A DNA stretch of 64,000 nt, taken from the NCBI GenBank assembly GCA_947561585.1, contig CANNZV010001462.1:186001-250000 (forward strand), written 5' to 3'. Made by a program: the position numbers and the translations under genes. Positions within the stretch are counted from its first letter, which is position 1. Every line of letters starts with the position of its first letter. Positions 32,470 to 44,661 of this stretch are shown piece by piece. This stretch comes from Caprella mutica (Eukaryota > Arthropoda > Malacostraca > Amphipoda > Caprellidae). The notes beneath the pieces are model-generated. The model had not been told where the DNA came from and searched no databases. It worked only from the letters and a program-made list of their open reading frames with translations.

Positions 32470-35070
32470 TGGAATATATTGCATGTTTGTTTACTGATGC
32501 TATTTGTTAGTGTTTCAAAATCAGAAAATGATATGCCTTAAGTTTTCAATTTCCAATGTAGAATACCTAACAGTCTCGTGACAATTTTTTTCGCGAAATA
32601 TTTTCAATTGTTTACAGATCGCAGACTTAGTTTCATAATTACTTTCAAATCTAAAATAATATATGTCTTGATTTTATTTCTGGTCTTGATGTGTCCCTTT
32701 TTCAGTTTTTCTTTATCTTAAATTGCTCTCTATTCTATATCCTTCTCTGGGAACTCTCCCCTTAATATGCTTTGCAGAGGAATATTCTAATTTAATGAAT
32801 AAAATAATACCTACAGTGCAAGGGTGCAGAATTCTAGAGCTTTTTCACCTTTTTATCATTCATAGTGTCATCCAAAAATATATTTTTATTTTTCAAAGAA
32901 TCTGTAGAGATATTCATCATCGATTTCAAAAATTTGAACAAATTGATGTTTTATAAATTCAGGAATATAATTGTACCAATATATTATATATAACTATTAT
33001 AATACCAATACGTCACTCTAAGTGAATATAAAATGGTAGCTTTTAAGTTAGTTGGAAGAGAGAACTCTCCTGTTTTAATAGTTTTTTTCTGTCCATGAAT
33101 TAATTAACAGTACTCAGCCAAGTTCGATACTTTCAGTACATTTTTAACTAAAGCAAGCATATCTCCTGTGACCGAAAGTTTCACTTTGTGTTTTACAGAG
33201 TTTCAGTCTCACGTATAAATTTATTGGCTAACTTAAAAACATTGCATTGGTGCGGTGTTGTATAAAATTCTTTTCATTAATAAAATAATTTGATTTTTTT
33301 TTTTGATAATTGTTATGGAAATAGATAGTCTCTGAATTTATAAAAAATAACAACATTTTTAATTAAATCTTAATTTAGTTTTGATACATTCATTTGAAAA
33401 TCTTTTTTGACGTAAAATTCAAATTATTTTAAACTCAGTAAGTGATATAATTGGTTTATTCATGCTACCCGATTGACCATGACCATATCATTTTACATAT
33501 TGATGAAAAGAAAATAATAGGTTATTGTACAATGTTATTTCCTTATTAATATGTAACATTTAGCAGGCTAATCATTTGCCTAAATTAGCATTATTTAACC
33601 AAAAATGTCCCTCGACCTCTTTGTTGTTCTCGATATCCAAATCTAATTATCCAAAGTTCCCTCATCAAGAAATGATCAGAGTTTCGTACGTTCATTATCC
33701 CTTAATAATTAGTTTGTTATCAGACTTTTGGTCGTCCAAAAGTGAGTTAAAGTTTCCCTATCTAAAGAGAGACTCTGTATCTTGTTTATTTATTGGTAAT
33801 AGCAGTAACACATTTATCGATAATAAATTATCATTTTCTGTAATTCCATTGAACTTTTATAGAATCTTGAAACTAAATTATAGCACAGAACTCAGCCAGT
33901 TCAGTGCTACATTTTATTGACATCATAATATTAAGTCCATCTAAAAGCACTAGATAGGAAAAACAAACATAAATACAATTTAATGGTATGCGATATGTTT
34001 GTTAACAAGGAAATAATTACATGTAGTACAACAGTGTGAACGATCTTGTAGGATTTTCAGAAGACTGATCCAATTGGGATATAATAAATTGTAAATAAGG
34101 TCAATTTCAAATCGTGAACTGCAGTATCTTCTATAGTATTCTATTGAAGAATAAATAAAATAAAATCATATTCCATGGATCACCATTATTGTAATATATT
34201 TCAATACTATTAGAATACTATAAACTAATCAAATGAATATCATTTATCAGGCAAATGTTCTAATTTGCAATGTCATTGACATAATAAATTGAATTCCCCA
34301 AATCTGATGACAATATCAACCTCATCGAAAGAGGGAGTCAGTGAACTCCAACAAACAAATTATTGTTAGCAAAGTCATGAACTGAAGCTGTGAGAAATTC
34401 ATTGAAATCTAAGTAATCCTTTATAGTATGAAAAAGTTCTTTAATTTAACTGAAAAGATATTTATATAGTAACATTTAAAGAAGTACTTATACTAACTAA
34501 AGGTAAAATAAGAGAATAATTCACAGAGCTATTACTTAAACACGACACGCACCAGTTATATGTGACTAGTTTAAACAGGCCAAATCAAATTTAATCAACA
34601 CAAGTACACATACAAGTTAAAGGTGACACGTATGGGTTCACCAATCGTAAAGCAGTGGTAGTTTGTAATCCTTTTGGTGAGATTTAGCTTTATAGACGGT
34701 TTCAGTACCTTTTTAGACTTTAGACTCTGATCCTCATGGAAGCTTTACAGTTTTCTGAAATTAGAGACTTAACCTCTTCTATTTGACTGGAAGGAAAATG
34801 AATGATATATTTCAGATAAAATGTTATATTATTTAATTGATTCGAATTATGATGTTATAAATATTTCCATATCTTGAAAATGTATCCAAACTATAATCAA
34901 ATATAATTAATATTCTGATATGTTAATGATGATTTATTTTGATGTGACATCAATATTGAAGGTAAAAAATATTATTTCGAATTGAGCTATTCTGTTTAAA
35001 TTATTGATTTTTAAGATGATCGGATGCCTTCAAGAAAAAAAATATTGATAAGTTGGGTGTTCTAAAATTT
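32470..35070 (-). repeat. Large diverged repeat, right copy (inverted partner 5660-11370)
   Basis: See the left copy for the anchors. This copy is about 2.6 kb and lacks the insertions at 6990-9385 and 9930-10275 and the 23-bp minisatellite, so it better shows the ancestral layout. A 114-codon open frame at 33576-33920 lies in it, but its counterpart at about 9540-9880 is broken by indels and stops, so the frame is not conserved and I do not call it a gene. The right end abuts a reverse-transcriptase relic on the same strand; whether the block is the 3' part of that retroelement is unclear. Confidence 0.8.
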
Positions 35071-35490
35071 CTATACTTGTAGAACTGGGCAAAAGAAAAT
35101 GCTTTTGTTTCATTCAAAATTTTAGGTACAACTAATGGAAAATGATTTTTTAATAGAAAAATAATATTTTAGGGGTAACAGTAATCCTTCACAATTATTG
35201 TGATGATTTAATTGTTAAAAATGATATTGAGCCAATAAAAAAATAACATTCAATTGCCTAGTTAACTGATGTTACTTCGTATTAGTCAAATAGGATTCAA
35301 ACCATTTCGTAATATCCCACATATTACAGTTTCATCAAAAGTATCTCACGTATGATTGACCGTATCAAACGCCTTAGAATAAAGTAGGAAAAGTGTAACT
35401 ATGGACTTCAGCTTATTTAGATAATTACATCACAAGTGCTTCATTTACGCCTAAAACCAAACTGCAACTTGCTCATTATATTATTTTGAT
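35050..35490 (-). pseudogene. Non-LTR retrotransposon reverse transcriptase, truncated relic
   Basis: Minus strand, three conserved blocks in the right order and spacing: QFGFR at 35450-35464 (from the SQFGFRxxxST block), LYSKAFDTVNH at 35351-35388 (the FLDLSKAFDTVDH block, holding the first catalytic aspartate of the polymerase), and WFESYLTNT at 35278-35304 (the WFxSYLxNR block). Farther down, GLLLPLKYYFSI may be the GSxLGPLLFxxY block. The YADD box was not found. Stops and frameshifts interrupt it, and the 5' part is missing beyond 35490. The motifs are typical of jockey/CR1-type LINEs (established); the exact clade is not determined. Confidence 0.82.
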
Positions 35491-36900
35491 TAACCCTTAA
35501 ACGCCCCTAGTTTAAAAGGTTTCTATCACTATTATATACTTGTTTATGAGGACGTTGTCAGACAATATATAGATTTATTTTTTATTTTTAATGGGGCTAA
35601 CATCTCAATGAGTGTTGGTCGTCCCCAAATAGCCCCCAATCAACTCTCACTCCCTCTCTTGGATGTGCAAGGGTGGATCCGTTCTTAGCCACTGCATGCG
35701 CTGCAGACAAGCTATGACTGTAATATTTAGAAATTGTATTCTGGAGATTTGTACGTAGGTACGTTTTAGGGGAATATATATGTTTGCCATATTTTCAACT
35801 TTTTGGCTCTTCTGAAGGCAGACGATCCCCATAATGATTGGTTGAAAACATATTCTTAGTTAGCAACCATCAAGCTTATATATATCATACACTGAAGGGA
35901 AAAGTAATACATATATATAATCACAATAATTTACCAGTACAGAATTATAATAATTTTTACACTTTCCACAATGATTATAGTTTATTGCTCATAATTGATG
36001 CATTTTTCAATCATCTGTCCTTTCCTATTTTCCTAAAATTTATCCTCAATTTTCAAAGTACCAGAACATACGATTAGCAGTCCTTGGTACAAAATTGAAC
36101 ACATCCAGTCTTCTTATTTCCCAGAAGAAGAGGTAAAGCTTAACCTAATTTAGTAATTCATTTTTGGTAGAAAATGCAATAAAGGAAGATGAAGTTTATT
36201 ATAATGGAACTGAATGTCGAGGTATATTATCAACATACTGCTATGAAAATGCAGTAATGATATGTATATGCTTAAATTAGCATTTCGAAATTATAAATTA
36301 GCGGAATTAAATAAACAAATTATGTAAAAAGTCCCAGGGTTATTGGAATGAAAAGTGAAAACGTATCTTAATATAAAGTTTAATATACTAATTTTTAAAT
36401 AATATATAACAGTTATATTGATTCAAGTGATTTAATTTCTAAAAAGTTTGTAGAAATAAATATATTCATTAGGAAACGTATATAATGTCAAAACTTGTTA
36501 TTATAAAAAGGAAAACAATTATTCAAGATAAAAACATAAATATTATTCATAATATTTCTCTCCGTGAAACTACAAATAACTTTTTATATTAATACCTAAT
36601 CAATGCAGAAGTAAATATTTGCAAACAACTTTTTTATCTGATGCATGTTGAAGAAAAAATAATATATTTTTACAAACATCGTTGCTATCAATGAAATATT
36701 CATAATGGATGCATGAATAAATTAATCTATTCATCAATAACTTTATTGATGTGCATTGCAGTTCATTTTTCTACCACCAGAAGGACTCAGAACTGCATTC
36801 TAGCAACTAACTAGATTACTCTTAGATTTTATAGGCAATATTCAGGGAATATCGGCAGTGGGGGAAGATATTGTGTGTATTGGTGGGGAAATGATAAGGA
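35491..36900. other. Spacer with a small GC-richer patch
   Basis: 35640-35735 is GC-richer and contains TTCTTAGCCACTGC and ATGACTGTAATATT, faintly like 59685-59711. The rest is AT-rich with no supported feature. Confidence 0.4.
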
Positions 36901-36975
36901 GGGTAAGTTACGAGTTATCGAAAAATTCCACTTATTCGATCATATAATAGAAACAAATATATATTAATACGATAG
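36901..36975 (+). repeat. Small dispersed repeat, pair with 46186-46255
   Basis: Both read GGGTAAGTT, then CGA.TTATCG/CGAACTATCG, then TTCCAC and TTCGATC.TATAA. About 75% identity by eye. Confidence 0.55.
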
Positions 36976-37019
36976 CGTGCGTGTTAGTACACTTACTATA
37001 TACTGAATAGTAATGAGTG

Positions 37020-37262
37020 GCTTGTATTTGTCGGTGGGTGAAATGTAGGTGTGGAAACTAAATGAAGGTTGAAGAATTGTAGATGGGGGAAGTGAAGTTG
37101 GGGGAAGTGAAGTTGGGTGAAGTGTAAGTGGGGAAAATGGAAGTGGGGAAATTGTAGGTGGGGGAAGTGAAGTTAGGGGAAGTATAGGATGGAGAAGGAA
37201 AAGTTGGGGAAGTGATTGTGGGGTAAGTGTTGGTGAAGAAGTGTTTGTGGGGGAATTGAAGG
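37020..37262 (+). repeat. G-rich 15-bp minisatellite, degenerate
   Basis: Units of GTGAAGTTGGGGGAA and variants, about 15 copies, purine-rich on the plus strand. It lies at the left edge of dispersed-repeat copy B. The open minus-strand frame across it is explained by the 15-bp period. Confidence 0.85.
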
Positions 37263-37500
37263 TAAACTGAGGAGCTAAAATACAACTTAGTTACGGTAAA
37301 TGGTTCTATTGAGAGGATAGTCAATGGATGAAATGAACTGTAGCCACATTAATAATTTATTACATTAAATTAACTCTCAATAATTTAACTGTTTGACAGA
37401 CTGACCCATTGATTTTTGTCTATTAGAAGATCAAGACCAAAACCTATTTGACATTTTCCCAATTACATGGTTTTTGTGAGGGGTCCAACTGGTATAAAAC
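37245..37500 (+). repeat. Dispersed repeat, copy B
   Basis: Homologous to 22506-22770 and ending in the same GGGGTCCAACTGGT-type block. The left edge merges with the G-rich array, which is nearly absent from copy A. Confidence 0.7.
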
Positions 37501-37547
37501 AATTTAAATAACCAGGTCAATAATAATTGTTCTTGTTTTTCTCATAT

Positions 37548-37778
37548 ATGACTAAAGATGTGAAACAATCCGATAACTCGTGGTGTATACAATATGTAGT
37601 TTTAAAAAGATTCATATGTACCCCTTGCATCTACTACATGAAAGTGACATTCTATACTTCGTCTGCTTGTTCCAAGTCATTGCTATTATTATATAGGAAA
37701 ATTAGATATTCGTGGCAGCGTCATGTCTACGTGTTACACCATATTATTAATGTAAAAAATATTAGTGTTGACTATTGA
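37548..37778 (+). CDS. ATG-initiated open frame, 76 codons, unidentified
   Basis: One of the longer true ATG frames outside repeats, beginning MTKDVKQSDNSWCIQY and rich in C, W, Y and V. No signal, domain or conserved motif was recognised, and the local composition is ordinary. A chance frame is the likeliest explanation. Confidence 0.1.
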   Translation: MTKDVKQSDNSWCIQYVVLKRFICTPCIYYMKVTFYTSSACSKSLLLLYRKIRYSWQRHVYVLHHIINVKNISVDY

Positions 37779-38517
37779 GAGTAGAAATAATATAGATAAA
37801 TCAGTATATATGTACGTATTCAAAATGCTTATTACCATTTAAATATAATCCAAATCCATTGAATCGATTGAATTCTCAATGGATGAGCAACAGGTACTGC
37901 ACATTCATTTTAATTATAATGAATTAAAGTACATGCATACTATTTAAGTGAAATAAGTCAACAACGGCTATAACTTTTCTGTTTCGGAAAATAGCAACAA
38001 ATTCCCAGTGTCAAATGAAATGCAATCTGTTATGACATCTATTTGCATTTTTCTAACCCGCATGTCTAACGAATGTGCTACTGTTGATGACATCTCCATA
38101 CCATTGAATTAAATAGCAGTTCCATTAGGTAATGTAAACAATGACTGCGAATGTCTTTTTATCATTTTCAATTGCACTGTTATTTGCTCGAGTAAATCAC
38201 ACGTGTATTCACTATATGTTATTTTACATGAATAATTCGTAGGGGAGTATCTTATTTAATAATCGATTAATAAATATATGGCTAGAAAATAAGGGAATAC
38301 GCATGTATTAATGTATTATTAGAGAATGATATAGGTATAAAATATGTTGCAAACTGATATCGTACATATTAATATTTCTCTTCATTCAACAAATTTGATT
38401 AGATTGTCATTAGTATTTGAGTGTTGTAATACTACTGTGCATCATTTCCATCACGTTGCTTTCCCTTTCCAATAATTTTCCTCCAAGTTTTGATTAACGC
38501 ATCTGAGTGGAGAAGAG

Positions 38518-38688
38518 ATGTCCGATTTTACGGTCTTCAGACACGCGCAAAGTCTATTGTTTTTCGAATGTAATATCTGCACGGTTGAACTGACACCAAA
38601 ACCTACTCACAATGAATCCATTAGTGATGAAAATGATGAAAAAAACTGGAAGGAGAAAATATTCATGTCGCACTTTCATTCCACGTAA
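38518..38688 (+). CDS. Small ORF, 56 codons, with possible donor at its end
   Basis: ATG after GAAGAG opens a frame reading MSDFTVFRHAQSLLFFEC, NICTVELTPKPTHNE, then the acidic stretch SISDENDEKNWKEK and a stop inside ACGTAAGA. A splice donor (GTAAGA) begins at 38685, so it may be a first coding exon rather than a complete peptide. The charged composition differs from random frames in this AT-rich window. No family recognised; the CxxC pair alone is not a zinc-finger call. Overlapping frames on both strands also open here, which weakens it. Confidence 0.25.
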   Translation: MSDFTVFRHAQSLLFFECNICTVELTPKPTHNESISDENDEKNWKEKIFMSHFHST

Positions 38689-39217
38689 GAATTTTGTATA
38701 CCGATTCTTCTTAAATACTAATAAAACCAATTTGTTTGAAATATCATTTGATGAACTTTTGAGCGAAATTTCAAGCGCATTTGGCAAAATATTCCATTAC
38801 ATAAAAATATGATAAAAAAAGAATGACAATATATATAATAAAGAGAGTCACACAAAGATCCTGAGACAAGAATTATATATCATATACAATATTTTAATAG
38901 GTAAAACAACATGAAACGGGCCTAAGATATATAGAAAACATTGAGAAGACATGTAAATAAGTTTTCGCAATAATTAGTACAGTCTAACACTAGGTTACAT
39001 TATTATCTAGCTGCTACAATCAACTTTAGTTTTTGTTTCACTTCAGACACTCTAATGACAATGGCTCTTTATAGTAAAATTATCACACAAAGGAATGGAA
39101 GCCTCAGTAATTGGAGACATGGACCAAAATATACTATATTGTCATTAGTAATTAGAACTGTGTTGATTTTTGCACTTCATGCGGAATCAGAGTACATCAT
39201 TTTGTATGTGACTGCGT
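38689..39217. other. AT-rich spacer, nothing recognised
   Basis: No supported feature. Confidence 0.45.
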
Positions 39218-39323
39218 ATAGATAATCAAGTAACCTATGGTGATATTTTAGAATATAATCAATTTAATCATATAACCCAATCTTAGATTGTTGTAGAAAG
39301 TAGATAATCATGTAACCGAATTA
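39218..39323 (+). repeat. ~36-bp degenerate repeat, left part
   Basis: Units around AGATAATCATGTAACC and TTAGATTGTTGTAG. The same unit resumes at 39824 after a Helitron-like insertion. Confidence 0.6.
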
Positions 39324-39823
39324 CCTTCGCAGAGTGCGGGAAGGTCATATTTTCATCGGCCTTTATTTATTTATATATTTATATATTTATTTATCATCTT
39401 GTTATTCGCTTAACTGAAAACGTATTCAACCAAATTGTCTGAAATTTGGTGAAACGATTGGTCAATGTCCAGCGACCTGCTGGTAGACTTTTGGGAGTGA
39501 CCCAGTCAAAGGTCAAGGTCATTTATAATTCAAAAAGTATTGAACCATATTGCATGAAACTTGGTGGGATCATTGGTCAATATACAGGAAACATTTCGTT
39601 AGATTTTGGGAGCGATCAGGTCAAATGTCAAAGATCAAGGTCAAGCCATTTGTAACTCAATAACTCAAAAAGTATTCAACTAAATTATCAGAAATTTGAT
39701 GTTACAATCGGTCAACGTCTAGGAAGGATTTGGAACAATTTTGGGAGCAACAATTGGTTATTGTCCAGTTAGCAGTTTCTTAAATTTTGGCAGAAAACGG
39801 GTCAAAGCGGAGGCATCATCTAA
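39324..39823 (+). mobile_element. Helitron-like dispersed repeat, copy 3
   Basis: Starts with the palindromic block CCTTCGCAGAGTGCGGGAAGG minus one (39324-39344) and a TTTATTTATTTAT run, then ~120-bp units (GTCAATGTCCAG, TTTTGGGAGCGATCAGG). Its 3' hairpin is deleted, ending GGCATCAT then CTAA and T. It interrupts the 36-bp array. Confidence 0.75.
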
Positions 39824-40390
39824 TTTTAGATTGTGCTAGGTAATGTACCTACCTAATTCATGATAATTTGATCCACTGTTGTAATTTGACTCCAATCAAA
39901 TTGAAATGAAATAGTATAAAAAACTAAAATAGTATATTGAAATAAACTCTCTTACACGAATATATACGATTATTCTGAATTACTTTGGGTAATTCTGGAG
40001 CAGCAGTTGCCTTTTTGTGATTGATTTGAAGATTCCACAAGAGTATAATTTGAAAGCGATAGATAATGAATTTATTCTAAAATCTAGTACATGGTTACAT
40101 AATATTGAAAAAATAGTTAATTATCTTTATCATCCAACAAATTTACTAGGATTGAGATTACCGATTGTGTGTTAGATTAAAGTAGATAATCATGCAACCT
40201 GATTTAAGATTGTAGTAGATGATTATGTAACACAATATTAGATTGAAATGGATAGTAATGTAACGTAATGTTATACTTTAGTAGATTATCATTTAACCTA
40301 ATTATATATTGTAATGTATAATTATTTAAGCGAATGCTATTATCATGCAACCTAATGTAGGATTGTATAATAGATTATATCATGTTATAA
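39824..40390 (+). repeat. ~36-bp degenerate repeat, right part
   Basis: Starts TTTTAGATTGTG next to the insertion; clear units run at 40145-40390 (AGTAGATAATCATGCAACC, TAAGATTGTAGTAGATGAT, CATGCAACCTAATGTAGG). The middle, 39860-40140, is AT-rich with little array structure. Confidence 0.6.
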
Positions 40391-41079
40391 ATAATAATAT
40401 ATTCTTAAGATCCATATATACAGATCTTTAAATTCATAAATATTTGTTATAATAATCATATAATTAAGGACTATTTTTTTTAATGATCGTATTTTCTATT
40501 GCTACTAAGTATTAAATATGTACCATGATTTGAAATTTGATATTCCACATTGCAAAAAAATAGAACATTAGCTTTGCTAAGTAAAGAAGACATAAAACAT
40601 ACTCAACAGATATTATATTTCATGAAAAGTAAAATGTAAGATATTTTATATAATTTTGAAACGTTTCAGTTGTTACAGGTTTCAATAAATTTTTGATAAC
40701 CCCAATAATAATAGAAATTATTGTATAATTTCTTTATTCTCTAATTAATATGCTAACAAATTGTTTATTTAACTGACATTTCAAAAAATGAAGAAGTAAT
40801 TTGTATATTTATTTTTTTTCACTTAAAATCCAAAAAGAATGATAAATGTAGTACATCTATTGATATAAAATGCTTTGGCAACTTTCCTTTCACCATGAAA
40901 AGTGGGTACGAATTGACACAATATGGATTGTGTTTGACAGTGTATGAATCTATTTGAAACAATTTGATGCTATTGATAGGTACGGGTCATTATTGGATAA
41001 TGATAGATTTCTGGTAACAATATTTAACTGTGTGGTACTATCTGGTTAGCAATCTTTGCAGCAGACAGTTATGACAACA
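40391..41079. other. AT-rich spacer, nothing recognised
   Basis: No supported feature. Confidence 0.5.
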
Positions 41080-42172
41080 TTCAATACAATACCCAATACA
41101 ATATTCAATACAATACCCAATACAACATTCAATGCAATACCCAATATAACATTCAATACAATACCCAATACAACATTCAATACAATACCCAATACAACAT
41201 TCAATACAATACCCAATACAACATTCAATACAATACCCAGTACAACATTCAATACAATACCCAATACAACATTCTATACAATACCCAATACAACATTCTC
41301 TACAATACCCAATACAACATTCTATACAATACCCAATACAACATTCAATACAATACCCAATACAACATTCAATACAATACCCAGTACAACATTCAATACA
41401 ATACCCAGTACAACATTCAATACAATACCCAGTACAACATTCTATACAATACCCAATACAACATTCAATACATTACCCAATACAACATTCTATACAATAC
41501 CCAATACAACATTCAATACAATACCCAATACAACATTATATACAATATCCAATACAACATTCAATACAATACCCAATACAACATTCTCTACAATACCCAA
41601 TACAACATTCTATACAATACCCAATACAACATTCAATACAATACCCAATACAACATTATATACAATATCCAATACAACATTCAATACAATTCCCAATACA
41701 ACATTCAATACAATACCCAATACAACATTCAATACAATACCCAATACAACATTCAATACAATACCCAATACAACATTATATACAATATCCAATACAACAT
41801 TCAATACAATACCCAATACAACATTCAATACAATACCCAATACAACATTCTCTACAATACCCAATACAACATTCTATACAATACCCAATACAACATTCAA
41901 TACAATACCCAATACAACATTATAAACAATATCCAATACAACATTCAATACAATACCCAATACAACATTCAATACAATACCCAATACAACATTCTCTACA
42001 ATACCCAATACAACATTCTACACAATACCCAATACAACATTCAATACAATACCCAATACAACATTATATACAATATCCAATACAACATTCAATACAATAC
42101 CCAATACAACATTCAATACAATACCCAATACAACATTCAATACAATACCCAATACAACATTCAATGCAATAC
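41080..42172 (+). repeat. 24-bp satellite-like array, ~45 copies, with higher-order repeat
   Basis: Unit TTCAATACAATACCC then AATACAACA. Four variants recur in order: TTCAATACA, TTCTCTACA, TTCTATACA and TTATATACAATATCC. The last appears at 41536, 41656, 41776, 41920 and 42064, spaced 120, 120, 144 and 144 bp, so blocks of five and six units were amplified together. Because 24 is a multiple of three and the unit lacks stops, a 289-codon frame (41056-41925, repeating TFNTIPNT) and a minus-strand frame run through. One T-to-A change at 41922 makes a TAA that ends the frame while the array continues for 250 bp. I read it as non-coding. Confidence 0.97.
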
Positions 42173-43684
42173 ATCTTCTCTCCCACCGCCTTAATATTTT
42201 AATGGATTCTCTAAGAAGTAAATCTATTATTCAGTTGTTTTGTCCCGATTTTCAATGATGGAAGAGAAGGAAATGTTAGACAAAGAATTAAATTAATATT
42301 TCAGGTTTGGAACAGGTTGTACTTTCTACCAATGTAATGAATTTGATATTAAAAGAAGACATATTATTCAACTGAGTATCGAGATAGATCATCAGTATAA
42401 ATGAATCATTGGAAGATGTATATTATAATAATAAAATAATAATAAAAAAATTATATATATGAAAATCAAACTTGAGTTGATTATTAATAAACTACAATTT
42501 TTTGCCTTTCATTGGAATAATTTTAATAATGAAAATGATAGTTCGTAATATGGAAAAATTACAAATAATTATTTGTAAATTCAATTCGGGTCATCACGGT
42601 ATATGATTATTAAACCTTATACAGTAAAACTGCTCTACTACAAGCCTTTGATTTGTATAATTATAACTGTGAATCGTTCGCATTTGAGGATGATATGCTT
42701 TCATTAGTATAATATTAGTATAAGTCACTTGATTACAATTTTTTTCTTGTAATTAAACATAGAAAATGGTTATTACTTGGATAAACTATAGTATCTAGAT
42801 ATAAAAATGAGACAACTGCAGATTCTAAGTTTATATTACTTTTTCATTCAATTCGAAAAGATATTTGCATATAAGTAATTCAGAACCGTGCTTCTTAAAC
42901 CGCGAAAATTAATTAGAATTGAACATATATTTTGTGTTATGAATTTCTGTTCTAATTATTATTAAATCGAATTGAAGCTACTGAAAATGGAATTAACGGT
43001 AATATTTTAGTTATTTGAAGTAGAATAATTAGATGAAAATTCAATCTGTTAGAAGTACTCATTCTGATGTATTTTATTTTGACTAAAATTTAACACAATA
43101 AAGTTTGTTTCTGATCAAACAAATATAACGGGTCTGCTTCAATAATTTTAATTAACATCAGATACAATGAATTGATTATACTCTGATTGAAAAGATTTAT
43201 ACTAAACGGAATGTCTATAATTTTTAATGATTCACTCTCAACGTTCAATATATTTTAGGAGAAGAACAACTTTCAAAGTTTAGTTTGAAATATAACATTG
43301 TTTGAAAACTATATAACCAATATAGGGTAAATTCTGAATAGCTGACACGACATAGTATACCAGATAATGAGTTACAAAAAAAGTTCAATTTTCGATAGAA
43401 ATTTGTTAGGAATTTTTTTTTGCATAGTGTGTAATTGTCTTAGAAAGATCTTTTATTATTTAAACTGAATGACACTGTACACGAAGAAAATCCTCGCTAA
43501 AAAGATCATATTGTAACTTTTTTTGATTTTTAAAGGCCCCATATAGTAACTTTCTCTCGGCTACTGTGGCATATCAGCTATAGATTATTTACACTACTCT
43601 TTTTACATTTATTTCATCGTAAAGTTAAAGTTTTCTGTTTTAGCTGGTGCATTCGTGATGCAAATTGGATTTTTTTTCTTCCAC
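42173..43684. other. AT-rich spacer, nothing recognised
   Basis: No gene, array or element end supported. Confidence 0.5.
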
Positions 43685-43725
43685 TGCTAACCACTTTGAT
43701 CTCCTGATTGAGTTAGCCTAGAAAA
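43685..43725 (-). repeat. Small dispersed repeat, inverted partner of 17619-17660
   Basis: CCACTTTGATCTCCTGATTG is the exact inverse of a 20-base stretch near 17.65 kb, with flanking partial similarity. Confidence 0.6.
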
Positions 43726-44002
43726 AATTGTTTAAAAAGGTCCCGTAAAGTTTGTATTGAAAATCCTCCTTCTCTCTAGTTAGCTTTAAATACATTGGAA
43801 ATGAAAATCAACATGATTTTCTATTCAACTTGTAGTGATGCTCGAAAAGTGATCATTAAATTCGAGAAAAAATATAACATCCATCAGTATCTGAACTCCA
43901 TATATGAAGCGGAAAAGGAATAATATTCAGAATTAAAAATGATCAAAGACGAAAAATAGCGAAAAAAGTATTTCAAATCAAGTGCTAAAATAAAGGTTTT
44001 AG

Positions 44003-44335
44003 CATTTGATCACCAATTGAGTGCCTCAGTCACTTGATCACCAATTGAGTGCCTCAGTCACTTGATCACCAATTGAGTACCTCAGTCACTTGATCACCAA
44101 TTGAGTACCTCAGTCACTTGATCACCAATTGAGTACCTCAGTCACTTGATCACCAATTGAGTACCTCAGTCAATTGGTCACCAATTGAGTTCCTCAGTCA
44201 CTTGATCACCAATTGAGTTCCTCAGTCACTTGATCACCAATTGAGTGCCTCAGTCACTTGATCACCAATTGAGTGCCTCAGTCACTTGATCACCAATTGA
44301 GTGCCTCAGTCACTTGATCACCAATTGAGTGCCTC
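44003..44335 (+). repeat. 28-bp minisatellite, 12 copies
   Basis: Unit CACTTGATCACCAATTGAG then TGCCTCAGT, very homogeneous, with TGCC/TACC/TTCC variants in blocks. A diverged half unit lies at 44365-44390. Recent expansion. Confidence 0.96.
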
Positions 44336-44661
44336 TTACTCAAAAACTTCAGTCACTTTCTTTGCCATTTGATTAGTAATTGAGTGCCTATATGAACTAT
44401 AATACCAACATGAATATAACTATATCTTTTTGTACAAACCTTTGAAATAACGGTAGTTTTACAATGGTGTCGATTATTGATAATGGTCTACACTCTCTTA
44501 TTTTACCACTACCTCTCAAAGTCAGTTAAAATACCACCTGAGAAAAATATTTCTTTCTATATCTATACGCTTGTTATTCAATGTATAGGTCTAGATAATT
44601 CATGTGAGTTTGTACCTTTTAAATATAGGCCTAACATTGTGTTGCATCTTGTCTTAAGACT

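Noticed and set aside
33576..33920. 114-codon open frame
   Set aside because: It begins at TTG, not ATG, and its homologous region near 9.5-9.9 kb is interrupted by indels and stops, so the frame is not conserved.
35491..35515. TTAACCCTTAAACGCC, like a piggyBac end after TTAA
   Set aside because: No inverse partner was found in the window, and the word is short. A similar TTAACCCTTTCG at 12902 is part of the micro-ORF.
41056..41925. 289-codon open frame repeating TFNTIPNT
   Set aside because: It follows the 24-bp array exactly, is also open on the other strand, and the array continues after the stop. No non-repeat sequence is included except a few codons at the start.
44003..44335. CRISPR array considered
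   Set aside because: Units are contiguous without unique spacers, and the genome is eukaryotic; this is a minisatellite, as are the other arrays.
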